A stretch of DNA of 32,223 nucleotides from Pedosphaera sp. (lineage in GTDB: Bacteria; Verrucomicrobiota; Verrucomicrobiia; Limisphaerales; JADLHS01), in assembly GCA_009695195.1 (NCBI GenBank), contig SIBJ01000046.1, positions 1 to 32,223 on the forward strand, written 5' to 3'. Below the pieces are notes generated by a model. It saw nothing but the letters and a program-made list of their open reading frames with translations, was not told the DNA's origin and ran no database searches. Both the position numbers and the translations under genes were made by a program. Positions 19,385-26,427 of the stretch are shown one piece after another. Positions within the stretch are counted from its first letter, which is position 1; each line of letters starts with the position of its first letter.

Positions 19385-22052
19385 ATCCTCCCGCCATCTG
19401 CCCCCGCGTGACGCCGAGTTGGTTAAAGAGCTTTAATTCGCGCCACAGTTGCGCGCCGGCGATTTCGCCGCGCAGAAGCTGCCGATACTCCGTGATGGTC
19501 TGCGCGACCTGCTCCGGCGTTTCGTTGAGAAACTCCACGCGAAAATTTCTCACGCCCAGCGCGAGCATCCGCTCGACATATTCCGCGCCGGTCTGCGCCA
19601 TTGAATTGAACACCGTGTTGCGACAGCCCACGTCCGCTTTCACCGGATGCTCCGCGCCCACGCGGTCGCGCAGTTTCAAATCGTGAACGTCGCAGGGCCG
19701 GCCGCAATCGCGATAATCCTTGCCGCTGGTCAGGAACGCGCAGAACACGCAATGCTCCATGTGAAACATCGGCATGTGCTGATGGATTGTGATCTCGAAC
19801 CATTCCGGCGGCGCGGCTTGCAGCAAGGCTTCGAGCTGTTGAAAATTCAGATCGTAACTCGCCGTCACGCGTTCAAGTGCGAATTTGTTTTTGAAATAAT
19901 CCGCCGCCAATCGGTTCGCGATGTTCAGCGAGAAATCCCCGACGCGCCGGTCGTTCGCAAAAAACTTCAAGTGATCGTAATTGCGGACGAGATAGCCGTC
20001 GGCGTTGCACGAGCGGACTTGTTCGAGCGTCCACTCCTCGCCCATCTTGAAAATCCGCGGCGGCGCGACGAAAATTTGCGATTGATGATTGGCGATTGGC
20101 GATTGACCGGCGCGGACCCGTCCAACCGCGTCGCGATATTTCTTGGGATTCTCGAAGTCGCAGTAAATGGTCGTCACGCCGCAATTCAACGTCGCGTCGA
20201 GTTGCGCGAGGTTGCGGACGAGGACGATCAAGTGCGGAGTGGGGAGTGCGGAGTGCGGAATTCCTGACGCCCGCTCACGATCCTGAATTCCGCACTCCGC
20301 ACTCCGCATTCCGCATCTCTTGAGCGTCCACCGTTTCGGCATCGCGCGCTGCCGCTCCAACTCCGCCACGACTTCACGCCGCAGACGGTTCAACTCGCTC
20401 ACCGGTAACATCACCTCGCCGGACAATTCGTTCTTCAATTCGCCGAGCTTGAACGGCGTTCCACCCAACCGACCGAGTTGATTGCGCAACCGTTCGGTAG
20501 TGAGCGGCTGCTTTTCGGCTTGCGCGAGCGGCATGGTGGATTCCAGTTTCGTCACGTGGCCTAACTCATCCCGCGCCATCAGCGTCAGCGGCTTGCCAAC
20601 GACGCCGTGAACTTCCATTTCAATCGCCCGCTGAAACTTCGGTTTTTCGCCCGCGAAACTTTGCCGCAGCCGCCGGTCCAGTTCCGGGTCGCTCGTCTTC
20701 CAAAGCTTGTCACCGATGTGAACCCGGCGGAAATCCACGTCGCCGTGGCCGAAACCGAGCCACGTTTCCGCGCCGCGCCGATCCACCTGATAGACGAACC
20801 CGCCTTCCTCCGGCTGATCCGGCGCGCCCGCGTCGAACACCACGCCGTCACCCGGCTTCAACGGCCCGGCGAGTTTCAGCGCGACCTTTTCATCCGTGAC
20901 GCGGGTGACTTCGCCGAGGAACACGCCGCGCTTTTTCCCGAACCGCGCATGAACCAGCTTCTGGTTGTCGTTACCGCCCAACCAACCGCTGTAGAGGCCG
21001 CGGGAAAAAGCCATCTCCATGTCGTAGTGCGGAATGGGGAGTGCGGAGTGCGGAGTGCGGACTGTTTGGCGCCCGTTCGCCAGTCTTGATTCCGCACTCC
21101 GCACTCCGCACTCATCCAACGCCGCGCGGTAAACCCGCGTGATGTTCGCCACGTATTCCGGTGTCTTGAGCCGGCCCTCAATCTTCAACGACGCCACGCC
21201 GCAGCGGATGATGTCCGGCAAAATCTCCAGGCCCGCGAGGTCTTGCGGGCTTAATAAATATTTCCGGTCGCCCAGCGGAACTTGTTTGCCGTCCGCGATG
21301 AGGTCGTAGGGCATCCGGCAGGCCTGCGCGCACTCACCGCGATTCGCCGAGCGGCCGCCGAGCGATTCGCTCGTGAGACATTGGCCGGAGTAGGCGACGC
21401 AGAGCGCGCCGTGGACGAAGATTTCGAGCGGAAGGGGAAAGTGTTCAGTATTCAGTGTTCGGTTTTCAGCGGTCGGTGCGCCTGGCGGCGGCGACTGAAC
21501 ACTGAAGACTGAACACTGAACACTTCTGATCTTCTCGATCTCCGCGATCGAACACTCGCGCGCCAACACGACGAGATTACAGCCGAGTTCGCGCGCAAAC
21601 TCCACGCCCGCCGCGCTCGTAATGGTCATCTGCGTCGAGGCATGAATCGGAAAATCCGGCGAGAGCGAGCGGATGAGCCGGGCAATGCCAACGTCTTGAA
21701 CGATGGCCGCGTCCACACCGGCGGCGATGATCGCGCGCAAATGTTCCTCCGCGTCGGCCATCTCATTCTCGAAGACGAGCGTGTTGAACGTGACGTAGCC
21801 CTTCACCCCGCGTCGGTGCAGGAACTCCATCAGCTTGGGCAGGTCAGCGACAGTGAAATTGTGCGCCCGCATCCGGGCGTTGAATTTTTCCAATCCAAAA
21901 TAGATCGCGTCCGCGCCGTTCTCGACCGCGGCCTTCGCACAGTCCCAATCCCCGGCGGGTGCGAGCAACTCGGGAATGCGGAGTGCGGAGTGCGGAGTGC
22001 GGAATGACTCCGCGCTCGACACGGCGCTCTGAACTTGGGGCAAATCAGCCAC
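19383..22052 (-). CDS. U32-family protein of the RlhA/YdcP kind with five in-frame repeat inserts
   Basis: 889 residues, GTG start at 22052 preceded by AAGGTG. The core is a U32 'peptidase' TIM barrel (ELLAPAGDWD 28-37, YFGLEKFNAR) with the family signature EIFVHGALCVAYSGQC (210-225) and Cys at 218, 225, 241 and 245. The C-terminal part has HMEHCVFCAFL, DCGRPCD and VGCRNT, Cys that could bind a cluster. E. coli RlhA of this family is needed for 23S rRNA cytidine hydroxylation; members act as RNA-modification factors rather than proven proteases. Residues about 8-27, 177-206, 314-343, 580-607 and 648-660 are not family sequence but translated hairpin repeats. They fall between conserved blocks, so the protein may still fold. 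Confidence 0.88.
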   Translation of the reverse strand: MADLPQVQSAVSSAESFRTPHSALRIPELLAPAGDWDCAKAAVENGADAIYFGLEKFNARMRAHNFTVADLPKLMEFLHRRGVKGYVTFNTLVFENEMADAEEHLRAIIAAGVDAAIVQDVGIARLIRSLSPDFPIHASTQMTITSAAGVEFARELGCNLVVLARECSIAEIEKIRSVQCSVFSVQSPPPGAPTAENRTLNTEHFPLPLEIFVHGALCVAYSGQCLTSESLGGRSANRGECAQACRMPYDLIADGKQVPLGDRKYLLSPQDLAGLEILPDIIRCGVASLKIEGRLKTPEYVANITRVYRAALDECGVRSAESRLANGRQTVRTPHSALPIPHYDMEMAFSRGLYSGWLGGNDNQKLVHARFGKKRGVFLGEVTRVTDEKVALKLAGPLKPGDGVVFDAGAPDQPEEGGFVYQVDRRGAETWLGFGHGDVDFRRVHIGDKLWKTSDPELDRRLRQSFAGEKPKFQRAIEMEVHGVVGKPLTLMARDELGHVTKLESTMPLAQAEKQPLTTERLRNQLGRLGGTPFKLGELKNELSGEVMLPVSELNRLRREVVAELERQRAMPKRWTLKRCGMRSAECGIQDRERASGIPHSALPTPHLIVLVRNLAQLDATLNCGVTTIYCDFENPKKYRDAVGRVRAGQSPIANHQSQIFVAPPRIFKMGEEWTLEQVRSCNADGYLVRNYDHLKFFANDRRVGDFSLNIANRLAADYFKNKFALERVTASYDLNFQQLEALLQAAPPEWFEITIHQHMPMFHMEHCVFCAFLTSGKDYRDCGRPCDVHDLKLRDRVGAEHPVKADVGCRNTVFNSMAQTGAEYVERMLALGVRNFRVEFLNETPEQVAQTITEYRQLLRGEIAGAQLWRELKLFNQLGVTRGQMAGG
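20074..20109. repeat. GATTGGC word array inside the U32 gene (family F4)
   Basis: About 36 bases made of gattgat/gattggc words with no visible partner arm. On the coding strand it encodes QSPIANHQSQI (residues 650-660). The word is free of stops in the coding direction. Confidence 0.65.
20233..20315. repeat. GGAGTGC heptamer hairpin inside the U32 gene, copy 1 (family F2)
   Basis: Arms 20233-20263 and 20285-20315 are complementary at 29 of 31 positions around a 21-base centre. It encodes residues about 580-607 (CGMRSAECG on one arm, IPHSALPTPH on the other). The centre resembles that of copy 2 (CGCCCG core). Confidence 0.88.
21039..21113. repeat. GGAGTGC heptamer hairpin inside the U32 gene, copy 2 (family F2)
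   Basis: Arms 21039-21061 and 21091-21113 are perfectly complementary (23 of 23) around a 29-base centre; further words extend to 21024. It encodes residues about 314-343 (ECGVRSAES on one arm, TPHSALPIPH on the other). Confidence 0.9.
21441..21523. repeat. TTCAGTG heptamer hairpin inside the U32 gene (family F3)
   Basis: Arms 21441-21469 and 21495-21523 are complementary at 25 of 29 positions around a 25-base GC-rich centre. Words are gtgttca-gtattca-gtgttcg-gttttca. It encodes residues about 177-206 (SVQCSVFSVQ, then AENRTLNTEH) directly before the U32 signature. The in-frame word at 21455-21461 has G at 21461, giving CGA where the consensus word would give TGA. Confidence 0.87.
21973..22016. 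repeat. GGAGTGC word array at the start of the U32 gene (family F2, truncated)
   Basis: Three or four gagtgcg words followed by gactccgc, leaving only a short hairpin (gcgga/tccgc). It encodes residues about 13-27 (AESFRTPHSALRIP) just before the conserved ELLAPAGDWD. It looks like a one-armed or trimmed form of the two complete copies in the same gene. Confidence 0.72.
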
Positions 22053-22189
22053 AGCAGCACCTTACCAGCAGAGCGGAGACTAAACAAAACCTCTTTGCGC
22101 CTCCCGCTCGCGATTCATCGGAGTTGCGTCCTGACAGTGCTATCTCCCAACTTCGTCGGGTCCTGCGAAGATTTTCGGAAAAGACATTC

Positions 22190-22261
22190 AACCGCAGAGA
22201 CGCGATAGGCGCAGAGAAAGGCATCGGACAAAAACTCTGCGGCTATCGCGTCTCTGCGGTT
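22190..22261. repeat. ACCGCAGAGACGCG hairpin (family F6)
   Basis: Arms 22190-22216 and 22235-22261 are complementary at 26 of 27 positions around an 18-base loop. It lies in the 271-base divergent gap between the U32 gene and the SDR gene, 62 bases before the SDR start, where it could influence either promoter. No T-run follows. I see no gene in the remainder of the gap. Confidence 0.85.
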
Positions 22262-22323
22262 TATTTTGGGCACCGGTTTCGTTGCAGCTTGGCCGTGTCG
22301 CGTATTTGCGCTAAGTCTGAGCC

Positions 22324-23214
22324 ATGCGCGTGTTGATTGTCGGTTGCGGCTACCTCGGCTTGCCGCTCGGGGCGGAACTTGTCCGGCAAGGGCATGAAGT
22401 GTTCGGCCTCCGACGTTCGGCGACGGATGAATTGAAATCCGCCGGCATAACGCCGTTGATCGCCGACATCACCGCGCCGGAAACGCTGACCAGCCTGCCG
22501 CGTGACTTTGATTGGGTGGTGAACTGCGCTGCTTCTGGCGGCGGCAGTGCGGATGATTACCGGCAGCTTTATCTCCAAGGCACACGGAACTTGATCGAGT
22601 GGCTCGCCGCCGCGCCGCCAAAGAAGTTCGTTTACACCAGCAGCACGAGCGTTTACGGCCAGAATGACGGCTCGCTGGTGAAGGAAACCAGCCCGACCGA
22701 ACCGCAAGCCGAGTCGGCGAAAGTTCTGGTGGAGACGGAAAAAGTTTTGCTGACAGCCGCGCTGGAGAAAAATTTTCCCGCTGTGATCCTGCGCGTGGCG
22801 GGAATTTACGGGCCGGACCGCGGTCACTGGTTCAAACAATTTCTCGCGGACGAGGCGCGCATTGAGGGTAAGGGCGACCGTTTTCTGAACATGATTCATC
22901 GCGACGATCTCGTCGGCGTGATCATCGCCGCGCTCAAGAGCGGGCGGGCGGGCGAGATTTACAACGCGGTGGACGACGAACCGGTCAGCCATTTCAAGTT
23001 TTTTGAATGGCTCGCCGCGTCGCTGGACAAACCGATGCCGCCCGTCACGCCCGAGGACGCCGAGGTGGATCGCAAGCGCGGCGTGACGAACAAGAAAGTT
23101 TCCAACCGCCGGCTGAAGATGGAACTCGGCTACCAGTTCAAGCATCCGACCTTTCGCCAGGGTTACACCGCCGAACTCATCCGGCTGGACCGGGCCGCGC
23201 CGCCGGCCAACTGA
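22324..23214 (+). CDS. SDR-family NAD(P)-binding epimerase/dehydratase-like protein (YeeZ-like)
   Basis: 296 residues from ATG 22324. The Rossmann start is VLIVGCGYLG (GxGxxG at 7-12). A nucleotide-sugar-epimerase-like pattern follows: NCAASGG, FVYTSSTSVYG (Ser106/107 and Tyr111) and LRVAGIYGPDRGHW. The Lys four residues after the catalytic Tyr, usual in active SDR enzymes, is absent (YGQNDG), so a classical dehydrogenase reaction is doubtful. YeeZ-type proteins share this form and lack a firm function. It is followed after 36 bases by the protease gene on the same strand. Confidence 0.85.
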   Translation: MRVLIVGCGYLGLPLGAELVRQGHEVFGLRRSATDELKSAGITPLIADITAPETLTSLPRDFDWVVNCAASGGGSADDYRQLYLQGTRNLIEWLAAAPPKKFVYTSSTSVYGQNDGSLVKETSPTEPQAESAKVLVETEKVLLTAALEKNFPAVILRVAGIYGPDRGHWFKQFLADEARIEGKGDRFLNMIHRDDLVGVIIAALKSGRAGEIYNAVDDEPVSHFKFFEWLAASLDKPMPPVTPEDAEVDRKRGVTNKKVSNRRLKMELGYQFKHPTFRQGYTAELIRLDRAAPPAN

Positions 23215-23250
23215 CGGGAACCGGTTGTCACTTGTGCGGCTGCGCCGGTC

Positions 23251-24183
23251 GTGCTTTGCTGCGCCGTGCTCACGCCGCCCAGAGTCGCAAAAATTATTCT
23301 CTGCGCGTTGGCTTGCCTCGCGAATTTTAACATGCGTGCCGCTGAATCAACCAATCAATCGTCGCCCATCGCGCGCCTCCCGCTGGAAATCCGGCGCGGC
23401 GCGGCACTGGTGAAGGCGCGCGTGAATGATTCGCAGCCGCTCGCGTTCAAGCTCGACACCGGTTTCGGCGTCACGACGATTCATCCCGACCTCGTCGAGT
23501 CGCTCGGCCTCAAACCCGCCGGCACGCTGACCATCAACGGCATCGCGGGCACCGAAAAAGCGAACTGGTATTCGGGCGCGACGTTTGATTTTGGCGGGGA
23601 GAAATATTCCCCGCGCAGCGTCGCGGTGATTCCTTCCGACGCGCAACGACCGCGTCGCGCGCGCGATGGCATTCTCGGTTCGGGTTTCTTCCGCCGGTTC
23701 GTCGTGGAGATTGACCCGCGGGAAAACACCGTGACGCTCCGCGACCCGGAGCGGTTCAATTACAAAGGCAAAGGTGAAATCATCCCGCTGCAATTCCGCC
23801 GCGACACGCCGATTGTGGAGGCGACGTTCAAGTTTCCCGATCAAGCACCGGTCATCGCGCGCTACGAAATTGATTCCGGCTGTGACGGCGCGCTTTGTCT
23901 CGGACATGACTTCGTGAAAACGAACAAGCTCGACGAATTGACGTTGCCGCGCCGCAACGGTTCGCGCACAGGCGTGGGCGGCAGCGTGGATACGCACGAA
24001 GGCCGGCTGCCGCAATTTCAACTCGGCACGCAGACGCTCACGAACGTGTCAGCCAATTTTTTCGCCGAGGGTTCGCCCGCCGGAGAAGGCTTGGCCGGGC
24101 ACATCGGATGGGGCGTGCTGCGCGAGTTCAAAGTCATCTTCGATTATTCGCGGCGGCGGATGATTCTCGAACTGTTGAAGTAA
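23251..24183 (+). CDS. Exported retropepsin-like aspartyl protease with two active-site motifs
   Basis: 310 residues from GTG 23251; GTG 23266 is equally possible and gives a cleaner signal peptide (KIILCALACLA, cut near RAA). Two aspartyl-protease motifs occur: FKLDTGFG (Asp69-Thr-Gly) and YEIDSGCDG (Asp208-Ser-Gly). Each is followed by hydrophobic strands, and ILGSGFFRRF resembles the second conserved psi-loop glycine. Bacterial proteins of this kind normally have one or two such lobes; two in one chain suggests a single-chain, pepsin-like pairing. Target unknown; likely periplasmic. Confidence 0.8.
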   Translation: MLCCAVLTPPRVAKIILCALACLANFNMRAAESTNQSSPIARLPLEIRRGAALVKARVNDSQPLAFKLDTGFGVTTIHPDLVESLGLKPAGTLTINGIAGTEKANWYSGATFDFGGEKYSPRSVAVIPSDAQRPRRARDGILGSGFFRRFVVEIDPRENTVTLRDPERFNYKGKGEIIPLQFRRDTPIVEATFKFPDQAPVIARYEIDSGCDGALCLGHDFVKTNKLDELTLPRRNGSRTGVGGSVDTHEGRLPQFQLGTQTLTNVSANFFAEGSPAGEGLAGHIGWGVLREFKVIFDYSRRRMILELLK

Positions 24184-24258
24184 CCGTGTTTGAAAAAAAC
24201 CCATTCTCACGACTTAAACCCTTGAACCCGCCGACGCTCCGGCTGGCGCGCCAGCGTC

Positions 24259-24367
24259 TTGGAGTGCGGTGGGTGAGGGGTGCGGGCACACACCGCTTTG
24301 GATTCGATCCGCTATCCGCGCACGAAAGCGGTGTCAGCCCCCTTCCCCGCCAGCCACCGCACTCCAA
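24259..24367. repeat. GGAGTGCGG... hairpin, copy 2 (family F5)
   Basis: Left arm 24259-24299 and right arm 24325-24367 pair imperfectly; both outer ends read ggagtgcggtgg on their own strand. The right arm is nearly identical to the reverse complement of the left arm of the copy at 15661. It ends 12 bases before the ATG of the 2H gene, and the gene's frame stays open through it. Confidence 0.82.
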
Positions 24368-24379
24368 AACCTCGCGGCG

Positions 24380-25147
24380 ATGCGGAAAGTTTTCGTGAAC
24401 TTCGACGATCCATTCTCACCCGCGAAGCGTGCCGAAATGCGCGCGGAGATTCTTCGCGACGGTTTGCTCGCGGACAAATTTCTCGCCAACGACCCCGATG
24501 TTCCCGCGTTCGGTCTGAACCTTGCCTGCGCGTGGCCGTTTCCCGAAGTGTGGCGCGCGAGTTACGAACGCATGGCGCATCGGCTCAGCGCGCTCGGGCC
24601 GTGGATTTATGTTTATCCGTTCCCGTTCACGCACGTAACGCTGGTGACGTTCGCGAGCTTCGCGCGCCACACGCGACCCACGGCGGAGATCGTGAAAGCT
24701 CTCAAAGAAAAACTTCCAGCGATCACCGATGCACTCGCGCCGCTGTTTACGGAAGGTTCACCCGAGCGAATCAAACCGTTTACGCTACGACCGCAATCGC
24801 CCGTGCTCGCACGCGGCGCGGGGATTCTGCCGTTGCTAAACCCTGATGACGAAGTTGCGCGGTTACGCCAACGCACGGTGGAATTGTTGCAACGCAACGA
24901 GACGTTGCATCGCGAACTGACGGAGCGCGGCTTGAACGTGCCTGGCATCATCCACAGCACCGTGATGCGATTCCGCCAGCCGCCGCCCGATCTGGAAAAA
25001 TTTCTGGCGACATTCGATGAGATCGCCGCTGAGACAAAGTTTCCGCCGATGGAAGTGGGTGAAATTCTCCTGACGTCCGAAACGAAACCTTACATGCGCA
25101 GCGGGGAGGTGTTGCGGCGGCTCACCTTGACGTCGGGTTCGCCGTGA
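24380..25147 (+). CDS. 2H phosphoesterase-superfamily protein (LigT/2'-5' RNA ligase-like)
   Basis: 255 residues from ATG 24380; the longer open frame upstream is only the F5 repeat. The two hallmark motifs of the 2H superfamily are present: HVTL (His85, Thr87) and HSTV (His192, Thr194), about 107 residues apart. Such proteins hydrolyse or ligate 2',5' or cyclic phosphodiester bonds in RNA or nucleotides. The sequence is diverged and no closer assignment is possible. The last 58 bases overlap the 3' end of purQ on the other strand. Confidence 0.72.
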   Translation: MRKVFVNFDDPFSPAKRAEMRAEILRDGLLADKFLANDPDVPAFGLNLACAWPFPEVWRASYERMAHRLSALGPWIYVYPFPFTHVTLVTFASFARHTRPTAEIVKALKEKLPAITDALAPLFTEGSPERIKPFTLRPQSPVLARGAGILPLLNPDDEVARLRQRTVELLQRNETLHRELTERGLNVPGIIHSTVMRFRQPPPDLEKFLATFDEIAAETKFPPMEVGEILLTSETKPYMRSGEVLRRLTLTSGSP

Positions 25148-25860
25148 ACAACGCCGCCTGCGCCGCCCGTCCGGTTTTCCAGCGCGGCGAAGAGGCTTTC
25201 AAAAATCCATTTGCCGTCGTCGCTGCCGAGCGCGAGTTCGCAGGCGCGTTCGGGATGCGGCATCAGGCCGGCCACGTTGCGGCGCTCGTTGCAGATGCCG
25301 GCGATGTTTTGCAGCGCGCCGTTGGGATTCGCGGTGTCGGTCAGGTTTCCGCTGGCGTCGCAGTATTGCCAGAGGATCTGGTTGCCGGCCTTGAGTTTCG
25401 CGAGCGTTTCTTCGTCGGCAAAGTAGCAGCCTTCGCCATGTGCGATGGGCACGCGCAGGATTTTTCCCGCTGGAATCTTATTCGTGAACGGCGAGTCGGG
25501 CGTGGCGGTCTTGAGGAAAATGTTTTCGCAGTGGAATTGCAGGTCGCGGTTGCGGATGAGCGCGCCGGGCAGCAGTCCGGCTTCGGTGAGGACTTGAAAG
25601 CCATTGCAGATGCCGAGGACGAGGCCGCCGTGGTCGGCGAATTGTTTCACGGCCTGCATCACCGGGCTGAACCGCGCGATCGCGCCGCAGCGCAAATAAT
25701 CGCCGTAGCTGAATCCGCCGGGCACGATGACGGCGTCGGCATCGCCGAGGGAGTTCTCCTTGTGCCAGAGCAGTCGCGCGTTATGGCCGAGCAGACGGAC
25801 GGCGTGGACGGCGTCCTGGTCACAGTTGGAGGCGGGGAATTGGAGGACGGAGAAGTTCAT
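25090..25860 (-). CDS. purQ: Phosphoribosylformylglycinamidine synthase, glutaminase subunit PurQ
   Basis: 256 residues from ATG 25860 ([14 protein letters not shown]). Class I glutamine amidotransferase: [14 protein letters not shown], nucleophile Cys85 in GICNGFQ, and His202/Glu204 in MPHPER. It supplies ammonia to PurL in the fourth step of purine synthesis. PurS, the bridging subunit of the same complex, is encoded directly upstream, separated only by an F1 hairpin; PurL is not in the window. The final 18 or so residues ([11 protein letters not shown]...) go beyond the usual fold and lie in the overlap with the 2H gene. Confidence 0.95.
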   Translation of the reverse strand: MNFSVLQFPASNCDQDAVHAVRLLGHNARLLWHKENSLGDADAVIVPGGFSYGDYLRCGAIARFSPVMQAVKQFADHGGLVLGICNGFQVLTEAGLLPGALIRNRDLQFHCENIFLKTATPDSPFTNKIPAGKILRVPIAHGEGCYFADEETLAKLKAGNQILWQYCDASGNLTDTANPNGALQNIAGICNERRNVAGLMPHPERACELALGSDDGKWIFESLFAALENRTGGAGGVVHGEPDVKVSRRNTSPLRM

Positions 25861-25883
25861 GGCGTTAAATGGTCGTAGCGGAA

Positions 25884-26018
25884 AAAGCTCCAAGCACCAA
25901 CATCCAACAGCCAGAGAACATCCAAGCTCCAAGCTTCAAAAACTCCGCGGGGACTATTTCTTTGGAGGTTGAAGTTTGGAGTTTCTCTGGAGCTTGGAGC
26001 TTGGAATTTGGTGCTTCC
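25884..26018. repeat. AGCNCCA heptamer hairpin, copy 3 (family F1), between purS and purQ
   Basis: The left arm reads agctcca-agcacca-acatcca-acagcca-gagaaca-tccaagc-tccaagc. The right arm, reverse-complemented, has the same word style, including the ccagagaa block. It fills nearly all of the 161 bases between the PurS stop and the PurQ start, so the operon mRNA should fold into a large hairpin there. Confidence 0.85.
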
Positions 26019-26021
26019 ATT

Positions 26022-26267
26022 TCAGTCGGTGATTTCCAAGCGGTAATCCTCAATGATCGGGTTGCTCAAAAACTTGTGCGCCGCGTCGTTGAGCGCGGTT
26101 TGCGCGGCGGCGCGATCCGTGCCGGGCGCGAGGTCAATCTCGATGTATTTGCCGACGTGGACGCCGGTGACGCCGGTGTAGCCCAGGTGTTCGAGGGCGG
26201 TCTGGACGGTTTTGCCCTGCGGATCGAGCACGGCTTTCTTCGGGGTGATGATGATTTTTGCCTTCAT
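26022..26267 (-). CDS. purS: Phosphoribosylformylglycinamidine synthase subunit PurS
   Basis: 81 residues from ATG 26267 (MKAKIIITPKKAVLDPQG), the usual PurS length. The family pattern is present: VLDPQGKTVQTALEHLGY, GVHVGKYIEIDL and a C-terminal helix ending in IIEDYRLEI. PurS dimers bridge PurQ and PurL and help ammonia transfer. Upstream in-frame codons (to 26315) do not match the family, so the shorter start is preferred. First gene of a purS-purQ operon, divergent from the metallopeptidase gene. Confidence 0.93.
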   Translation of the reverse strand: MKAKIIITPKKAVLDPQGKTVQTALEHLGYTGVTGVHVGKYIEIDLAPGTDRAAAQTALNDAAHKFLSNPIIEDYRLEITD

Positions 26268-26427
26268 GCGAACGGGCGTTTGCCCGCGGAAATTCCCCGG
26301 CATGGTGCGGAACACGACGGCTTCGCGCCAGAGATTTCTCGTTGCGTCGGCTCAATTGCCGGTTGGGTGAACGAATAAAATTCCGCGGAGCTTGTCGCCG
26401 GTTCTCCACCGGTGCTAACCTCCGCCC

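Noticed and set aside
20233..22016. GGAGTGC arrays as a CRISPR array
   Set aside because: Units are 7 bases, there are no 25-40 base repeats with unique spacers, the arrays are palindromic and translated, and no cas genes are present.
22190..22261. Long hairpin as an intrinsic terminator
   Set aside because: No T-run follows on either strand and it lies in a divergent gap, upstream of both genes.
24269..24379. N-terminal extension of the 2H phosphoesterase read through the F5 hairpin
   Set aside because: It translates only repeat DNA; the conserved protein begins at ATG 24380.
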